Assembly: GCF_900240215.1 (NCBI RefSeq)
Contig: NZ_LT964681.1
Coordinates: forward strand, 551,006 to 584,921
Length of the DNA stretch: 33,916 nt
Direction of reading: 5' to 3'
From: Raoultibacter timonensis
Lineage (GTDB): Bacteria > Actinomycetota > Coriobacteriia > Coriobacteriales > Eggerthellaceae
Made by a program: the position numbers and the translations under genes. Under the pieces are notes generated by a model, which saw only the letters and a list, made by a program, of their open reading frames with translations, was not told the origin of the DNA and searched no databases. Positions 1 to 9,605 of this stretch are shown piece after piece (the stretch's first letter is position 1; every line of letters starts with the position of its first letter).

Positions 1-775
1 CGTTGTGGGTGCGCACGATGCTCGCCCCGAGCTCGACGGCGGCGAGCGCCTGGCTCGCCGACGCCTCGTCGCGATCAAGCGGATTCTCGATGCCGTAGAG
101 CGCGCCGATGTAGCTCTTGCGGGAAACGGCCGCCATGAGCGGATAGCCGAGTCGCGCAAACTCCTGCATGTTGAGCAGCAGCTCGTTGGTTTGCTTCGGC
201 GTCTTGCCGAACCCGGGACCCGGATCGATGCAGATGCGATTGCGCGCAATGCCCGCAGCTTCGAGCTCGGCCGCCCGATCGGCGAGGTAGCGTTTTACCT
301 CATCGACCACATCGTCGTAAACGGGATCGTCCTGCATGGTCTTCGGCTCGCCCCTCATATGCATGACCACCAGTCCCGCATTGCAGTTTCGCGCGACTTC
401 GACCATCGCCGGATCGCGGAAGCCCGACACGTCGTTTATGATGGAGGCGCCCGCCTCTACGCACGCACGGGCAACCTCGGCATGGCGGGTATCGATGCTC
501 ACGCAGAGACCGCGGGATGCGAGCTCGCCGACTACGCGCACCGTACGGGCAAGCTCTTCCTCGACCGCCACCTCGGCGGAACCCGGGCGGGTCGATTCGC
601 CGCCCACATCGATAATGCGAGCGCCTTCGTCCACCATGCGCATAGCATGCGCCGCCGCGTCGTCGCAATTGGCATGCATGCCCCCATCGGAGAAGGAATC
701 GGGGGTAACGTTGAGGATGCCCATCAAGATGGGCATCCTCCAATCGAATTCGAATTCAGCGCAAGACCATTTCAT
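1..775 (-). CDS. folP: Dihydropteroate synthase FolP (3' end cut by window)
   Basis: Condenses 4-aminobenzoate with dihydropterin pyrophosphate in cytoplasmic folate synthesis; this is the sulfonamide target enzyme. About 258 codons are present and the frame is open at the window start. The N-terminus shows the family signature MGILNVTPDSFSDGG after a short lead-in MKWSCAEFEFDW. Later motifs are GGESTRPG, SIDT, INDVSG, VVMHMRG and DPGFGK-like DPGPGFGK. The last visible residues, IVRTHN, match the usual C-terminal strand, so only about 10-25 residues should be missing. The ATG at 775 lies three bases after the ftsH stop, indicating translational coupling. In-frame starts at the later Met codons are possible, but the conserved residues before MGIL favour the first ATG. 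Identification by motif recall is strong. Confidence 0.95.
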   Translation of the reverse strand, partial: MKWSCAEFEFDWRMPILMGILNVTPDSFSDGGMHANCDDAAAHAMRMVDEGARIIDVGGESTRPGSAEVAVEEELARTVRVVGELASRGLCVSIDTRHAEVARACVEAGASIINDVSGFRDPAMVEVARNCNAGLVVMHMRGEPKTMQDDPVYDDVVDEVKRYLADRAAELEAAGIARNRICIDPGPGFGKTPKQTNELLLNMQEFARLGYPLMAAVSRKSYIGALYGIENPLDRDEASASQALAAVELGASIVRTHN

Positions 776-778
776 CGT

Positions 779-3160
779 CTATTTATCGCCATCTTTCTCG
801 CTCTTTTCGGACTTTTTAACCGGCTTGCCGTCCTGTTGGGGATCGACGGCATGGTCACCCTCGGCTGCCTCGGTCGACTTCCCGTCCGAAGGCTTCTTCG
901 CATTCGGATCGACCGCCGAATCGTCGAGCAGCTCTTGGAAGCGGTTTTCCAGCTCGTTGAAGAAGTTCTGCGACCCGGGCGCAGCCGGACGGCCGGGGTC
1001 GTTCGGGTTCTGATCGCCCGGAGCAACCTCCGCGTCGCGCCAGTTCGGATCGGCAAGCTGTGCCTGCTCCTCGGCCTTGCGCGCCTCCTCGGCGGCCTTC
1101 ATGGCCTCCTCGTCCTTGCGGCGGGCCTCGGCCTCTTCGGCCTCCTTGCGGGCGATGATATCCTTCTCGCGGTGGAGGTAGTCAGACCAGGTGTTGTTGA
1201 GCAGCGCTTCGCACGCCTCGCCCTCGACGGTCTCGCGTTCGAGCAGAACGCTCGCCATGAGGTCCATCTGCTCGCGGTTCTTCGTGAGGATCTCGTAGGC
1301 GCGGTCATGCGCGTCCTTCATGATGCGGGCAACCTCGTCGTCGATGCGGCGGGCGGTCTGCTCGGAGTAATCCTGCGTATTGCCGTAATCGCGGCCGAGG
1401 AACACTTCGTGGTTGGGTTGCCCGAACACCTGCGTGCCCAACTCGGCGCTCATGCCGTACTGCGTGACGATTGCGCGGGCCATCTTGGTCGCACGCTCGA
1501 GGTCGTTGGATGCGCCCGTGGTGATATCCTCGCAGAATATCTCTTCGGCCACGCGACCGCCCATGAACACGGCCAGCTCGTCGCGCATCTCGCCCAAACT
1601 GTTGAGGACCTTGTCCTCCTTCGGGATCGAAAGCGTGTAACCGAGCGCACGGCCGCGCGAGATGATCGAGATCTTGTGCACCGGATCGGCCTTGGGAAGC
1701 GTGTGCCCGACGAGCGCGTGGCCGCTCTCGTGGTAGGCGATCGTATGCTTGGTCTGCTCGTCCATGACGCGACCTTTGCGCTCAGGTCCCGCGATGACGC
1801 GCTCCATGGATTCGCTGACCTCCTGTTGCGTGATGATCTTCTTGCCGCGACGGGCGGTCAGAAGCGCACTTTCGTTCATGAGGTTTGCCAGATCGGCACC
1901 CGTGAAGCCCGGCGTGAGCTTGGCGACCTTGGCAAGATCGACGTCGCTGCCGATCGGCTTGTCTTTGGAATGGACCTTGAGGATCTTCTCGCGGCCCTTC
2001 ACGTCGGGTGCGTCAACGACGATCTGGCGGTCGAAGCGTCCCGGGCGCAGAAGCGCCGGATCGAGGATATCGGCTCGGTTCGTGGCTGCGATGAGCACGA
2101 CCGAATCGTTCGAATCGAAGCCGTCCATCTCAACGAGCAGCTGGTTCAGGGTCTGCTCGCGCTCGTCGTGACCGCCGCCGAGGCCTGCGCCGCGCTGGCG
2201 GCCGACCGCGTCGATCTCGTCGATGAAGATGATGGAGGGCGATGCCTCTTTAGCCTGCTGGAACAGATCGCGCACGCGGGAAGCGCCGACGCCGACGAAC
2301 ATCTCGACGAAATCGGAACCGGAAATGCTGAAAAACGGAACGCCGGCCTCGCCTGCAACGGCACGGGCCAGAAGCGTTTTGCCCGTACCCGGAGGTCCGA
2401 CGAGCAAGCAGCCGCGGGGGATCTTCGCGCCCATCGACTGGTACTTGGCGGGATTGGCGAGGAAGTCCTTGATCTCGGTCATTTCCTCGACGGCCTCGTC
2501 AACGCCGGCGACGTCGGAGAATTTGACGTCGGGGCGCTCCTCGGCGGTCTTCTTCGTTTTGGCCTTGCCGAACGACATCTGCGAGTTGTTGGCCTTCTGC
2601 ATCGAAGTGAAGAAGAAGATCAGCAGGCCCGCAAGCAGCAGGAAGGGCAGAAACGTTCCCAGAAGCTCAAGCAAGCCGGAGGGAAGCCTGATCTCGTACT
2701 GAATGTTCGGATGGGCCGCCATCAGTTCGCCGAGCGAATCCTGCCCGACGTAGGTGGAGGTGTAGTTGCGCTCGTTGCCGAGCGTCTGGATGGAGAGTTC
2801 CTCGGTGGCAATGCCCCCAAGAGGCTTGCCGTCGATCGGGTTCTTCTGCATCCCCATCTTCGCGTTGAGCGCATCGAACGCTGCGTTGAACGCGGCAGAC
2901 GCGGTCGAACCCGACGTGATGGCGGGATAGTACGTACCGGAAACGGTATAATCGCCCGCGTTGTACACGACTTTGCTGACGCGATCCTGCTCGACCGCCT
3001 GGACGAACTCCGATGTAATGAGCGTATCGGTCTGGGTCGTGTTGGACATGTTCATGAACTGGCTGCCGACGAAGAAGGCAACGATCATGAACAGAACAAC
3101 CGAAATGATAGTCGTTCTCGTGCTAGGCGGTTGCGGTTGTCTTTGTTGTTGGTTTGCCAT
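779..3160 (-). CDS. ftsH: ATP-dependent zinc metalloprotease FtsH
   Basis: Membrane-anchored AAA+ protease that extracts and degrades membrane and short-lived cytosolic proteins. The 793-residue product has TM1 at about 18-36, an extracytoplasmic domain at 40-160, and TM2 at about 163-187. Walker A GPPGTGKT is at 255-262, Walker B IIFIDEID at 310-317, and the second region of homology with [20 protein letters not shown] at 359-378. The zinc site HESGH is at 477-481. The protein is longer than the roughly 610-650 residues common in the family because of a charged Ala/Glu/Lys-rich and then Pro/Asp/Gly-rich cytosolic tail after about residue 660. Gene order hpt-ftsH-folP is a common Gram-positive arrangement. 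The ribosome-binding site is weak (TAGG a few bases before ATG). Confidence 0.98.
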   Translation of the reverse strand: MANQQQRQPQPPSTRTTIISVVLFMIVAFFVGSQFMNMSNTTQTDTLITSEFVQAVEQDRVSKVVYNAGDYTVSGTYYPAITSGSTASAAFNAAFDALNAKMGMQKNPIDGKPLGGIATEELSIQTLGNERNYTSTYVGQDSLGELMAAHPNIQYEIRLPSGLLELLGTFLPFLLLAGLLIFFFTSMQKANNSQMSFGKAKTKKTAEERPDVKFSDVAGVDEAVEEMTEIKDFLANPAKYQSMGAKIPRGCLLVGPPGTGKTLLARAVAGEAGVPFFSISGSDFVEMFVGVGASRVRDLFQQAKEASPSIIFIDEIDAVGRQRGAGLGGGHDEREQTLNQLLVEMDGFDSNDSVVLIAATNRADILDPALLRPGRFDRQIVVDAPDVKGREKILKVHSKDKPIGSDVDLAKVAKLTPGFTGADLANLMNESALLTARRGKKIITQQEVSESMERVIAGPERKGRVMDEQTKHTIAYHESGHALVGHTLPKADPVHKISIISRGRALGYTLSIPKEDKVLNSLGEMRDELAVFMGGRVAEEIFCEDITTGASNDLERATKMARAIVTQYGMSAELGTQVFGQPNHEVFLGRDYGNTQDYSEQTARRIDDEVARIMKDAHDRAYEILTKNREQMDLMASVLLERETVEGEACEALLNNTWSDYLHREKDIIARKEAEEAEARRKDEEAMKAAEEARKAEEQAQLADPNWRDAEVAPGDQNPNDPGRPAAPGSQNFFNELENRFQELLDDSAVDPNAKKPSDGKSTEAAEGDHAVDPQQDGKPVKKSEKSEKDGDK

Positions 3161-3214
3161 GTAGCCTATATCTTTCTGTTGCCGAGTTTGCGTGGGCGAA
3201 TCGGGTGTGCGGGC

Positions 3215-3766
3215 CTAGTAGACCTCGGGCTTCAAAATACCGATGTAGGGCAGGTTGCGGTAGCGCTCCGCAAAGTCGAGCCCATAGCCGACGATGAACT
3301 GGTCGGGGCATTCGAAGCCGACGTACTTGCAATCGATTTCGGCTTGCGCGAGCGTCTTCTTGCGAAGCAGCGTGGCGACCTCGATCGATGCGGGATTGCG
3401 GGAAGCAAGGTTTTTCATCAGGTACGTGAGCGTCAGACCGCTGTCCAAGATATCCTCCGCCACGATGATGTGGCGTCCCTCGACCTCAGACGAAAGGTCC
3501 TTCAGAATGCGCACGACGCCGGAGCTCTTCGCGCCGTTTCCATACGACGAGATGGCCATGTAGTCCATCTCGAGGGGAAGCTTGATCTCGCGAGCGAGGT
3601 CCGCCATGAAGATCGCAGCGCCGCGCAGAACGGATATGAGGATGATCCCCTGGCCGTCTTGCTCCACGACACCCGCGTAATCTTTTGTGATCTGGGCGCC
3701 GATTTCGGCTACCCGTGCGGCAATCTCTTCTTCTGAGAACAATACTTCCTGTATGTCTTCGTGCAC
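3215..3766 (-). CDS. hpt: Hypoxanthine phosphoribosyltransferase
   Basis: Salvages hypoxanthine (and usually guanine) to the nucleotide using PRPP in the cytoplasm. The 183-residue length is normal for the family. The PRPP-binding motif is visible as HIIVAEDILDSGLT around residues 98-111. An early flexible-loop region contains MAISSYGNGAKSSG, and YGLDFAERYRNLPYIG marks the typical C-terminus. The start is GTG at 3766, preceded by a GAAGGG ribosome-binding site at suitable spacing; no ATG fits better. It lies 54 bp upstream of ftsH. The 216-bp gap from maf suggests a separate promoter for hpt-ftsH-folP. Confidence 0.96.
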   Translation of the reverse strand: MHEDIQEVLFSEEEIAARVAEIGAQITKDYAGVVEQDGQGIILISVLRGAAIFMADLAREIKLPLEMDYMAISSYGNGAKSSGVVRILKDLSSEVEGRHIIVAEDILDSGLTLTYLMKNLASRNPASIEVATLLRKKTLAQAEIDCKYVGFECPDQFIVGYGLDFAERYRNLPYIGILKPEVY

Positions 3767-3882
3767 AACAAGCCCTTCAACGACGATGGACCGAATTGAT
3801 CCGTGCCTTCAGAGCGACGATCCGAGCCCGCTGCGAAATCTCAGCTGCGGCCGAGTCGCTCCGCCTTCCTTCACAAGCGATA

Positions 3883-3888
3883 AGTGTA
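3883..3888 (-). promoter_or_regulatory. Possible -10 element for hpt-ftsH-folP
   Basis: In the 216-bp gap between maf and hpt the minus strand carries TACACT, embedded in an AT-richer patch (GATTTAATC about 20 bases upstream), roughly 115 bases before the hpt start. No convincing -35 hexamer is seen, so this is a weak candidate. Confidence 0.2.
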
Positions 3889-3982
3889 TCATTACGAGGT
3901 TGGGATTAAATCACAATCCGGTAACACGGCACCAGCCCCCACGATTTTCACATGTGGGTGCTCTTGCCTTACTGTGCTGGGC

Positions 3983-4657
3983 TTATTCGCCGGTGAGCAG
4001 ATCGGGAAACTCCGCGAGAAGACGCTTGACCGGCAGGCCGATCACCGTATCGAGCTCACCTTCGACGCGGTCTACGAGATCGGCTCCCTTTCCCTGGATC
4101 GCGTACGCCCCCGCCTTGTCGAACGATTCGCCGCACTTCAGGTACGCCGCGATCTCGTCATCGGCGAGCTCCTTGAACGTGACCAGGCTCGTATCGCAAA
4201 ACGTCCTGAACCCGAGCGAGACCTTTTCGGGCTCGGGGGCCATCACCATCCAAACCGACACGGCGGTATGCACCTCATGGGTATCGCCCGACAGCTTGCG
4301 GAGCATACCCGTAGCATCGGAAAGGCTGCGAGGCTTGCCGAAGATCGTGCCGTCGTGCACGACCATCGTATCGGCCCCGATCACGATGGCTGCGCCGCGG
4401 TAATCGCTCGCAAGGACCTCCTGCACGACCGCACCGGCCTTGCGCTCGGCAAGCTTCTTCGCCGCCTCGGTGGGCTCGGCGAGCAGATCGGCGTCGAGCG
4501 CCTCATCGACCTTTGATACGTGCACGGTGAAGCAGACGCCCGCATCTTCGAGTAGCTGCTTGCGACGGGGGCTTCCCGATGCCAGTATGATATCGATCCG
4601 CTCGGGTTGCGCAGCCGGGGCGGATTCGTTGGTTTCGTTGTTCTGTTCAGTATCCAT
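3983..4657 (-). CDS. maf: Maf family nucleoside triphosphate pyrophosphatase
   Basis: Hydrolyses non-canonical or excess nucleoside triphosphates to monophosphates and is linked to septum control in Gram-positives. The 224-residue protein has the Maf entry motif LASGSPRRKQLL at about 25-36, the base-recognition and catalytic segment IGADTMVV near 93-100, and ESFDKAGAYAIQG near 177-189. A 20-residue acidic/polar extension precedes the core, so translation could begin a little later than the ATG at 4657; no strong ribosome-binding site decides this. The gene lies 33 bp downstream of tilS, probably in the same transcript. A 9-bp hairpin (arms 4674-4682 and 4695-4703) straddles the tilS stop between them. 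Confidence 0.93.
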   Translation of the reverse strand: MDTEQNNETNESAPAAQPERIDIILASGSPRRKQLLEDAGVCFTVHVSKVDEALDADLLAEPTEAAKKLAERKAGAVVQEVLASDYRGAAIVIGADTMVVHDGTIFGKPRSLSDATGMLRKLSGDTHEVHTAVSVWMVMAPEPEKVSLGFRTFCDTSLVTFKELADDEIAAYLKCGESFDKAGAYAIQGKGADLVDRVEGELDTVIGLPVKRLLAEFPDLLTGE

Positions 4658-4690
4658 GATCGGTATTGTAACGCAAGAAGGCCTGCTGCT

Positions 4691-5809
4691 TCACGCCTTC
4701 TTGCGGCGGGCGCGGTAGGCGGCCATCGGCTCGATGCGGACACCGCGCTTGTTGGCGCTCACGGCAAGATCGCCCTGGATGTTGTTCGTGTAGCCGCCGA
4801 CAGGCTCGCCGTCGGCAAACCCCGCAAGCACGCGCTCGATCGAAGCGGTTTCGACCCGCGCATCGGCACCGAGGATGAGCTGCAGTGCCTGCATGCAGGC
4901 ACGGCGCTGCACGGGCAAAGGCTCTGAGGCGTAATCGGGAGCGAGCACGCAGCCTGCCCCGTAGTCGATGCCGAGCGCATCGTCGGCCTCGATCCACGCC
5001 GCGAACCGCTCGACCGCTTTCGCCGCCTGGGATTCGAGCATATCGTCCTCGTCGGCTATCAGGTTCATGGTTCGGCAGAGCGTATCGAGCAGCTGGGGAT
5101 TGCGCTCTTTCGCTCGCGCTACGATCTCGTGGCGCACGTACGCACGGAACCGGTCGGTATGGGCGTTCGTCGCGTCTTCGCGCCACAGATTCCCGCTTTC
5201 GTCGCGCTGCACGATGCCGCCCTTCTCGGCCCGCTCCTCGACGTAGGCGCGCAGGCTTTCGCGACTCGTATCCATGAGGGGCCTGACGACCGGGCCGTTG
5301 CGGTACAGCATGGAGCGAAATCCCCCCGGCCCCGTACCGACGATCGAGCGCATGTAGAAGTTCTCGACGCGATCGTCTTGCGTGTGGGCCGTGAAGATGC
5401 GCCCTTCGGACAAGGGGGCGGCCGTATGCAGGCACAAACTCTCGAGCGCCTCGTTCGCCGCGAGGTAGCGCTCGTGGCGGGCTACCGCTTCGACGTTTTC
5501 GCCGGTCCGCGCCGCCTCGCCCGCTATGTCGATCTCGCACGAGAACAAGGGGATGTCGAGCAGCTGGGCGAGTTTTTCGACAAACACCTGATCCCCCTCC
5601 GCATCCTTGCCGCGAAGCTGGTGGTTGACGTGGAGCATCGCGATCGGTCCTACGATGCCCGCATCGTGCAGGTCGCGTGCAACATAGGCCAAAGCGGTGG
5701 AATCGGAGCCTCCCGAAACCATGAGCAGCACCGGCGTCTCAGCCGACGCAAGCCCTCGCTCGGCAATCGTCCGCTTCGCCCGATCGAAGATATCCTCGGT
5801 ATGTCCCAT
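4691..5809 (-). CDS. tilS: tRNA(Ile)-lysidine synthetase TilS
   Basis: ATP-dependent enzyme that attaches lysine to cytidine 34 of the AUA-reading tRNA-Ile, changing its decoding from AUG to AUA; essential in most bacteria. The N-type ATP-pyrophosphatase loop is visible as VSGGSDSTALA. The motifs LHVNHQLRG, FTAHTQDDRVENF and GPGGFRSM follow, then a helical C-terminal region. I chose the second Met (5809), giving 372 residues, because AAAGGA lies eight bases upstream of it; the first ATG at 5830 has no good site. Linkage to hpt and ftsH is a widespread bacterial arrangement that supports the call. Confidence 0.94.
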   Translation of the reverse strand: MGHTEDIFDRAKRTIAERGLASAETPVLLMVSGGSDSTALAYVARDLHDAGIVGPIAMLHVNHQLRGKDAEGDQVFVEKLAQLLDIPLFSCEIDIAGEAARTGENVEAVARHERYLAANEALESLCLHTAAPLSEGRIFTAHTQDDRVENFYMRSIVGTGPGGFRSMLYRNGPVVRPLMDTSRESLRAYVEERAEKGGIVQRDESGNLWREDATNAHTDRFRAYVRHEIVARAKERNPQLLDTLCRTMNLIADEDDMLESQAAKAVERFAAWIEADDALGIDYGAGCVLAPDYASEPLPVQRRACMQALQLILGADARVETASIERVLAGFADGEPVGGYTNNIQGDLAVSANKRGVRIEPMAAYRARRKKA

Positions 5810-5962
5810 GCGCCGTTCCTTTCCGATCATCGCTTCGCGCTGCCCGCGCGAATCTCCGCGCCATGCGGCTGTTCTGCCGTCTCACGTCGCTTCGCTACAC
5901 CCCAACCTCATGCGACCGGACGCCGCCCTGACGCCCGAAATGCCGCAACGTCCCGGCACGCC

Positions 5963-6907
5963 CTAGCCCACTCCGTCGAACAGCGGCGTGGAGATGTAGC
6001 GCTCGCCGGTATCGACCGCGATCGTTACGATGGTCGCGCCGCGAGCTTCGGGTTGCTCGCTCACGAGCTTGCGCACGCCGGCGATGTTCGCACCCGACGA
6101 GATGCCCACGAGCAGGCCCTCTTCGGTAGCGAGCCACCGCGCCTGCCCGATCGCCTCGGCGGTGGGAATCGCAAGGGCGCCGTCGAGGGCGGCCAGATCG
6201 AGCGTCCTCGGAATGAAGTTCGCCCCGATCCCCTGGATACCGTGGGGCGCAGGCGCGATGGCCTCGCCGCGCAAGCTCTGCGAAATGATGGGGCTTTCGG
6301 CCGGCTCCACCGCGTAGCAACGCGTTCGAGCCCCGTGCGAGAGAAAGTAGTGCGCAAGACCCGAGACCGTGCCGCCGGTGCCCGCCCCCGCAACGATGAA
6401 ATCGGGAGCAGCACCGAGATCGCGCTCGATCTCAGGTGCGGTATGCTCTTCATGCGCACGAGGATTGTCGGGGTTCGTGAACTGCCCGACCACCCAAGCG
6501 TCCGCTTGCTCGGCCACGATCGCATCGGCACGCGCGAGGGCACCGGCCATGCCTTCTGCGGCGGGCGTCAGCACGAGCTCGGCTCCGTATGCCGCAAGCA
6601 GAGCCCTCCGCTCGCGGCTCATCGACTCGGGCATGGTCAGCACGACATCGTAGCCGCGCGCCGCCCCGATCATGGCGATGGCTATGCCGGTGTTGCCGCT
6701 CGTCGGTTCCACAAGCACCGTCTTGCCCGGAGCTATTTCCCCGCGCCTCTCGGCATGATCGATCATCGAGAGCGCCGCTCGATCTTTGATCGAAGCTCCG
6801 GGATTGGCCGCCTCGTATTTCACGTAGACCGATGCGTCGAGTTCGGCAGAAAGCTTCTCTAGCTTGATCAGGTGCGTTTCGCCTATTGCACGCGATAGTT
6901 CGTCCAT
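5963..6907 (-). CDS. cysK: Cysteine synthase (O-acetylserine sulfhydrylase)
   Basis: PLP enzyme that makes cysteine from O-acetylserine and sulfide in the cytosol. The 314-residue length is normal for CysK/CysM. The PLP lysine is K41 in NPGASIKDRAA, the substrate loop is PTSGNTG at 68-74, and the phosphate-binding loop is GAGTGGTVSG near 176-185. The C-terminal SSGAN segment and VDTGERY are also typical. No serine acetyltransferase is adjacent. The start codon directly follows a hairpin with a short T-run, and the likely Shine-Dalgarno GGAG lies inside that hairpin. Assignment to CysK rather than CysM or cystathionine beta-synthase rests on overall similarity and is a little less certain. Confidence 0.93.
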   Translation of the reverse strand: MDELSRAIGETHLIKLEKLSAELDASVYVKYEAANPGASIKDRAALSMIDHAERRGEIAPGKTVLVEPTSGNTGIAIAMIGAARGYDVVLTMPESMSRERRALLAAYGAELVLTPAAEGMAGALARADAIVAEQADAWVVGQFTNPDNPRAHEEHTAPEIERDLGAAPDFIVAGAGTGGTVSGLAHYFLSHGARTRCYAVEPAESPIISQSLRGEAIAPAPHGIQGIGANFIPRTLDLAALDGALAIPTAEAIGQARWLATEEGLLVGISSGANIAGVRKLVSEQPEARGATIVTIAVDTGERYISTPLFDGVG

Positions 6908-6910
6908 AAA

Positions 6911-6938
6911 AGGGGCTCCTGTCTTATTCGAAGCCCCT
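6911..6938 (-). terminator. Hairpin terminator/leader between GGDEF-EAL gene and cysK
   Basis: On the minus strand AGGGGCT and AGCCCCT form a 7-bp stem around a 14-base loop, followed by TTT and then the cysK ATG. It can end the upstream cyclic-di-GMP gene transcript. It also sequesters the GGAG that best serves as the cysK ribosome-binding site. Confidence 0.55.
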
Positions 6939-6965
6939 ATTGTACTCTACAGCCGCCGACGTTGG

Positions 6966-9566
6966 CTACGGCAGGAACCGGCGGCGAAACTCGTCGGGCG
7001 GATACGGGCGGCCGAACAGGAAACCTTGAATGTAGTCGAGGCCCATCGCGCTTACCGCCGCATACTCGCCATCGGTCTCGACGCCCTCGAGACATACCTC
7101 GATGCCCACGTCATGGCACAGCTCGACGACGAATTTGATGAACGTTGCGTCGAAGCTGCTCGATTGAATATCGCTCACGAACATGCGGTCGATCTTCACG
7201 ATATCGGCGGGCGACTTCTTGAGTATGCCGAGCGCCGAATAGCCCGTTCCGAAATCGTCCATCGCAACGCGCACGCCGAGCTGCCTCACCTGGTCGAATA
7301 CCGCGCGCACGGGCGCATCTTCCGAGGCGAAGTAACTCTCGGTCATCTCGATGACGAGATTGCTCGGGGAAAGCCCCGACTCCTGCAGCGTATCTTCGAT
7401 GAACGGAACCAGGGAATCGCCGTCGATCTGACGATACGAAAGATTCACGCTCATCACGAAATCCGAAACGATGTCGGTCCAGCTTTTGCATTGGGCGGCA
7501 GCCGTCCGAAGCACCCACATGCCCATAGGTATGATCAGGCCCGTTTTTTCGAGAAGGGGAATGAACTCGACCGGCGAAACCGCTCCGAACTCATCGCATT
7601 GGTAGCGCGCGAGCGCCTCGGCCCCGGTTACCGTGCCCGTATGCGTATCGATCTGGGGTTGATAGCTGAGGCTGAATCCCTCGAATCCGTTTTCGATACT
7701 CCCCCGCAAAAACTCGACCAGCTTGAGTTCGCGGGAGCGCTCGCCCAGGATTTCCTGAGAGAAGCATACGCAGCGCCGCTTGCCGTGAGCCTTGGCGTAC
7801 TCAAGTGAGTATCCTGAGTATTTTGCCAGTTCGAGATAGGTTTCGGCATCATCGGGGTAACAGGCGCACCCCGCCGAGAGCGCACAATAATAGCGCTTCC
7901 CCTCGAACTCCTGCAAGCTCTGGCAGCTTTCGTCGAGCACGCCGTAGAACCGATGGAGCGCCTCTTTGTCGGCACCGTCGAGAATAACGCCGAACTCGTC
8001 GCCATCAAGGCGGTACACCGCTGCGCCCTGCGGCAAAAGCGATTGTATCTTCTGAGCCGTAATGCGGATGACGTCGTCGCCGAACGTGCGATCGTGCAAA
8101 TCGTTGATGTGGCGCAGATCATCGATTCCAAGTTCCATGATCCCGAACTGCTCGTCGGGCCGATCTTCGATCCGCCGGCTGATCGCCTCCTCGTATTCGT
8201 ACTTCGACAGCAACCCGGTCAGGTGGTCGATCTTCTCTTTCTTGCCGAGGTTGGTGATGATGCCCGCAAACAGGTCCGGCTCGCCCCGCGCATCGAGAAC
8301 CAGGTTTCCGCGGCACCTGAGCCACACCCATTCGCCGCGGCGGTTGATCGCGCGGTACTCGACGCAGTGCGACGTGGTCCTCCCGTCGACGATCTCCTGG
8401 TTCGATTCGAGAAAGACGCGCTTGTCGTTCTCGTGCACTTTCGCGCCCCATATGGCCGCCGCATTCTCGATAACCTGGCCCGGAAGGTCGAATTCTTCGA
8501 CCATAGCTTTGGGATAGCAGAAGATGCCCGTCTTCATGTTGCACACGTAGATATAGTCGTCGGTGCTCTTCCGAAGGGCATCGAGCAGGTAATCTTTGCT
8601 GTAGTCGAACTGTTCGATCTCCGACACGCTCGGCTTCTCGGATTGGGCCTTGCGCTCGTTCTCCTCGATATGGAAGCGCCGCTTCTGATCGTACATGCGC
8701 TGATCCGCCCGCGCGATGGTTTCGACCAGGGTCAAATCGCTTCCGGGCAGCACCTCCACGATGCCGAAGCAAAACCCGATCCGATACGGGTATGCCTGCG
8801 TTCTCGACAAGCCTTCGAGTTCTCCGAGCACGCCCTCGATGCGCTTGCGCGCCTGGGCCGCACCGGTGTTCATAACGCAGACGAACTCGTCGCCGCTGAG
8901 CCTGAACCCGAAATCGCCTCTGTCGAACGATTTGGAAACCGCCCGCGTGATTACGCGGATCAAGCGATCCCCCTCGGCGTGGCCGAACCGATCGTTTACG
9001 TCCTTGAGGTGGTTGATGTCATAGAGGCATACCGAAATCACCCGATTGCCGCCCGTTGCCGCTTCGAGCGAAGCCCGCAGCGCCTCTTTGCCTGCACGGC
9101 GCGTCATCATCTCGGTCAGCTCGTCGATGTTGGCGGTCTTCCATTCGGTCATGTCGACGGATTGCTGGAGGTGGACGGTGGAGCCGTCGAGCCAGGTGAT
9201 GAGGCTATCGTAGTTGCTGTACGTACGACCGGTGAGCGCGTTGTCCTCTTCCCAGTGCATGACGGGAGCCGCATTCTCTTTCAGGAGCTCGCCAACCGGG
9301 CAGAACGAACACCGCTCGTGCAGCCCCTTCTGCAAAACCTTCCAGCACACTTCGCCTTCGGGATGCTCGATCCCGAAGTCTTCCTTCATCGTCCTGTTCA
9401 TGAACAGGATCCGATCGTTTGCCGGATCGGTTATGTACACGTTGGAGTGCATGCCGTCCATAACGGCATTGAGGACGAAACCCTCAACCGTCTGATCGCC
9501 GAGATCGCCCGACGAAATCGGTTCTTCACCATGCCGAGCGCACGCCCCGCTGTTGCCTTCTTCCAT
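6966..9566 (-). CDS. PAS-GGDEF-PAS-GGDEF-EAL cyclic-di-GMP protein
   Basis: Predicted soluble signalling protein of 866 residues; no membrane segment is seen. The order is PAS (about 30-145), GGDEF-1 (about 150-300), PAS (about 330-440), GGDEF-2 (about 445-605) and EAL (about 615-866). GGDEF-1 has SGDEF at 224-228 and an intact DINHLKDVND metal segment (D183), so cyclase activity is plausible. GGDEF-2 has DGDEF at 521-525, but the first metal aspartate is Gly480 (GIDDLRHIND), suggesting a non-catalytic domain. The EAL domain keeps EAL (650-652), N708, DDFGTG (770-775), K791 and EGVET (827-831), so phosphodiesterase activity is likely. The first PAS contains C74, C86 and C89. The start chosen is the ATG with AAAGG upstream; an ATG 24 bases earlier lacks a site. 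It follows rlmD by 39 bp. Confidence 0.93.
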   Translation of the reverse strand: MEEGNSGACARHGEEPISSGDLGDQTVEGFVLNAVMDGMHSNVYITDPANDRILFMNRTMKEDFGIEHPEGEVCWKVLQKGLHERCSFCPVGELLKENAAPVMHWEEDNALTGRTYSNYDSLITWLDGSTVHLQQSVDMTEWKTANIDELTEMMTRRAGKEALRASLEAATGGNRVISVCLYDINHLKDVNDRFGHAEGDRLIRVITRAVSKSFDRGDFGFRLSGDEFVCVMNTGAAQARKRIEGVLGELEGLSRTQAYPYRIGFCFGIVEVLPGSDLTLVETIARADQRMYDQKRRFHIEENERKAQSEKPSVSEIEQFDYSKDYLLDALRKSTDDYIYVCNMKTGIFCYPKAMVEEFDLPGQVIENAAAIWGAKVHENDKRVFLESNQEIVDGRTTSHCVEYRAINRRGEWVWLRCRGNLVLDARGEPDLFAGIITNLGKKEKIDHLTGLLSKYEYEEAISRRIEDRPDEQFGIMELGIDDLRHINDLHDRTFGDDVIRITAQKIQSLLPQGAAVYRLDGDEFGVILDGADKEALHRFYGVLDESCQSLQEFEGKRYYCALSAGCACYPDDAETYLELAKYSGYSLEYAKAHGKRRCVCFSQEILGERSRELKLVEFLRGSIENGFEGFSLSYQPQIDTHTGTVTGAEALARYQCDEFGAVSPVEFIPLLEKTGLIIPMGMWVLRTAAAQCKSWTDIVSDFVMSVNLSYRQIDGDSLVPFIEDTLQESGLSPSNLVIEMTESYFASEDAPVRAVFDQVRQLGVRVAMDDFGTGYSALGILKKSPADIVKIDRMFVSDIQSSSFDATFIKFVVELCHDVGIEVCLEGVETDGEYAAVSAMGLDYIQGFLFGRPYPPDEFRRRFLP

Positions 9567-9605
9567 TGCTGCGCCTTTCGCAAAGCTCATGTATATATGA
9601 GTATT

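Noticed and set aside
5-3736. A 1243-codon open frame on the plus strand
   Set aside because: It lies antisense to ftsH, hpt and folP, all clear families. High GC with few stops on the opposite strand explains it; the product has no recognisable domain.
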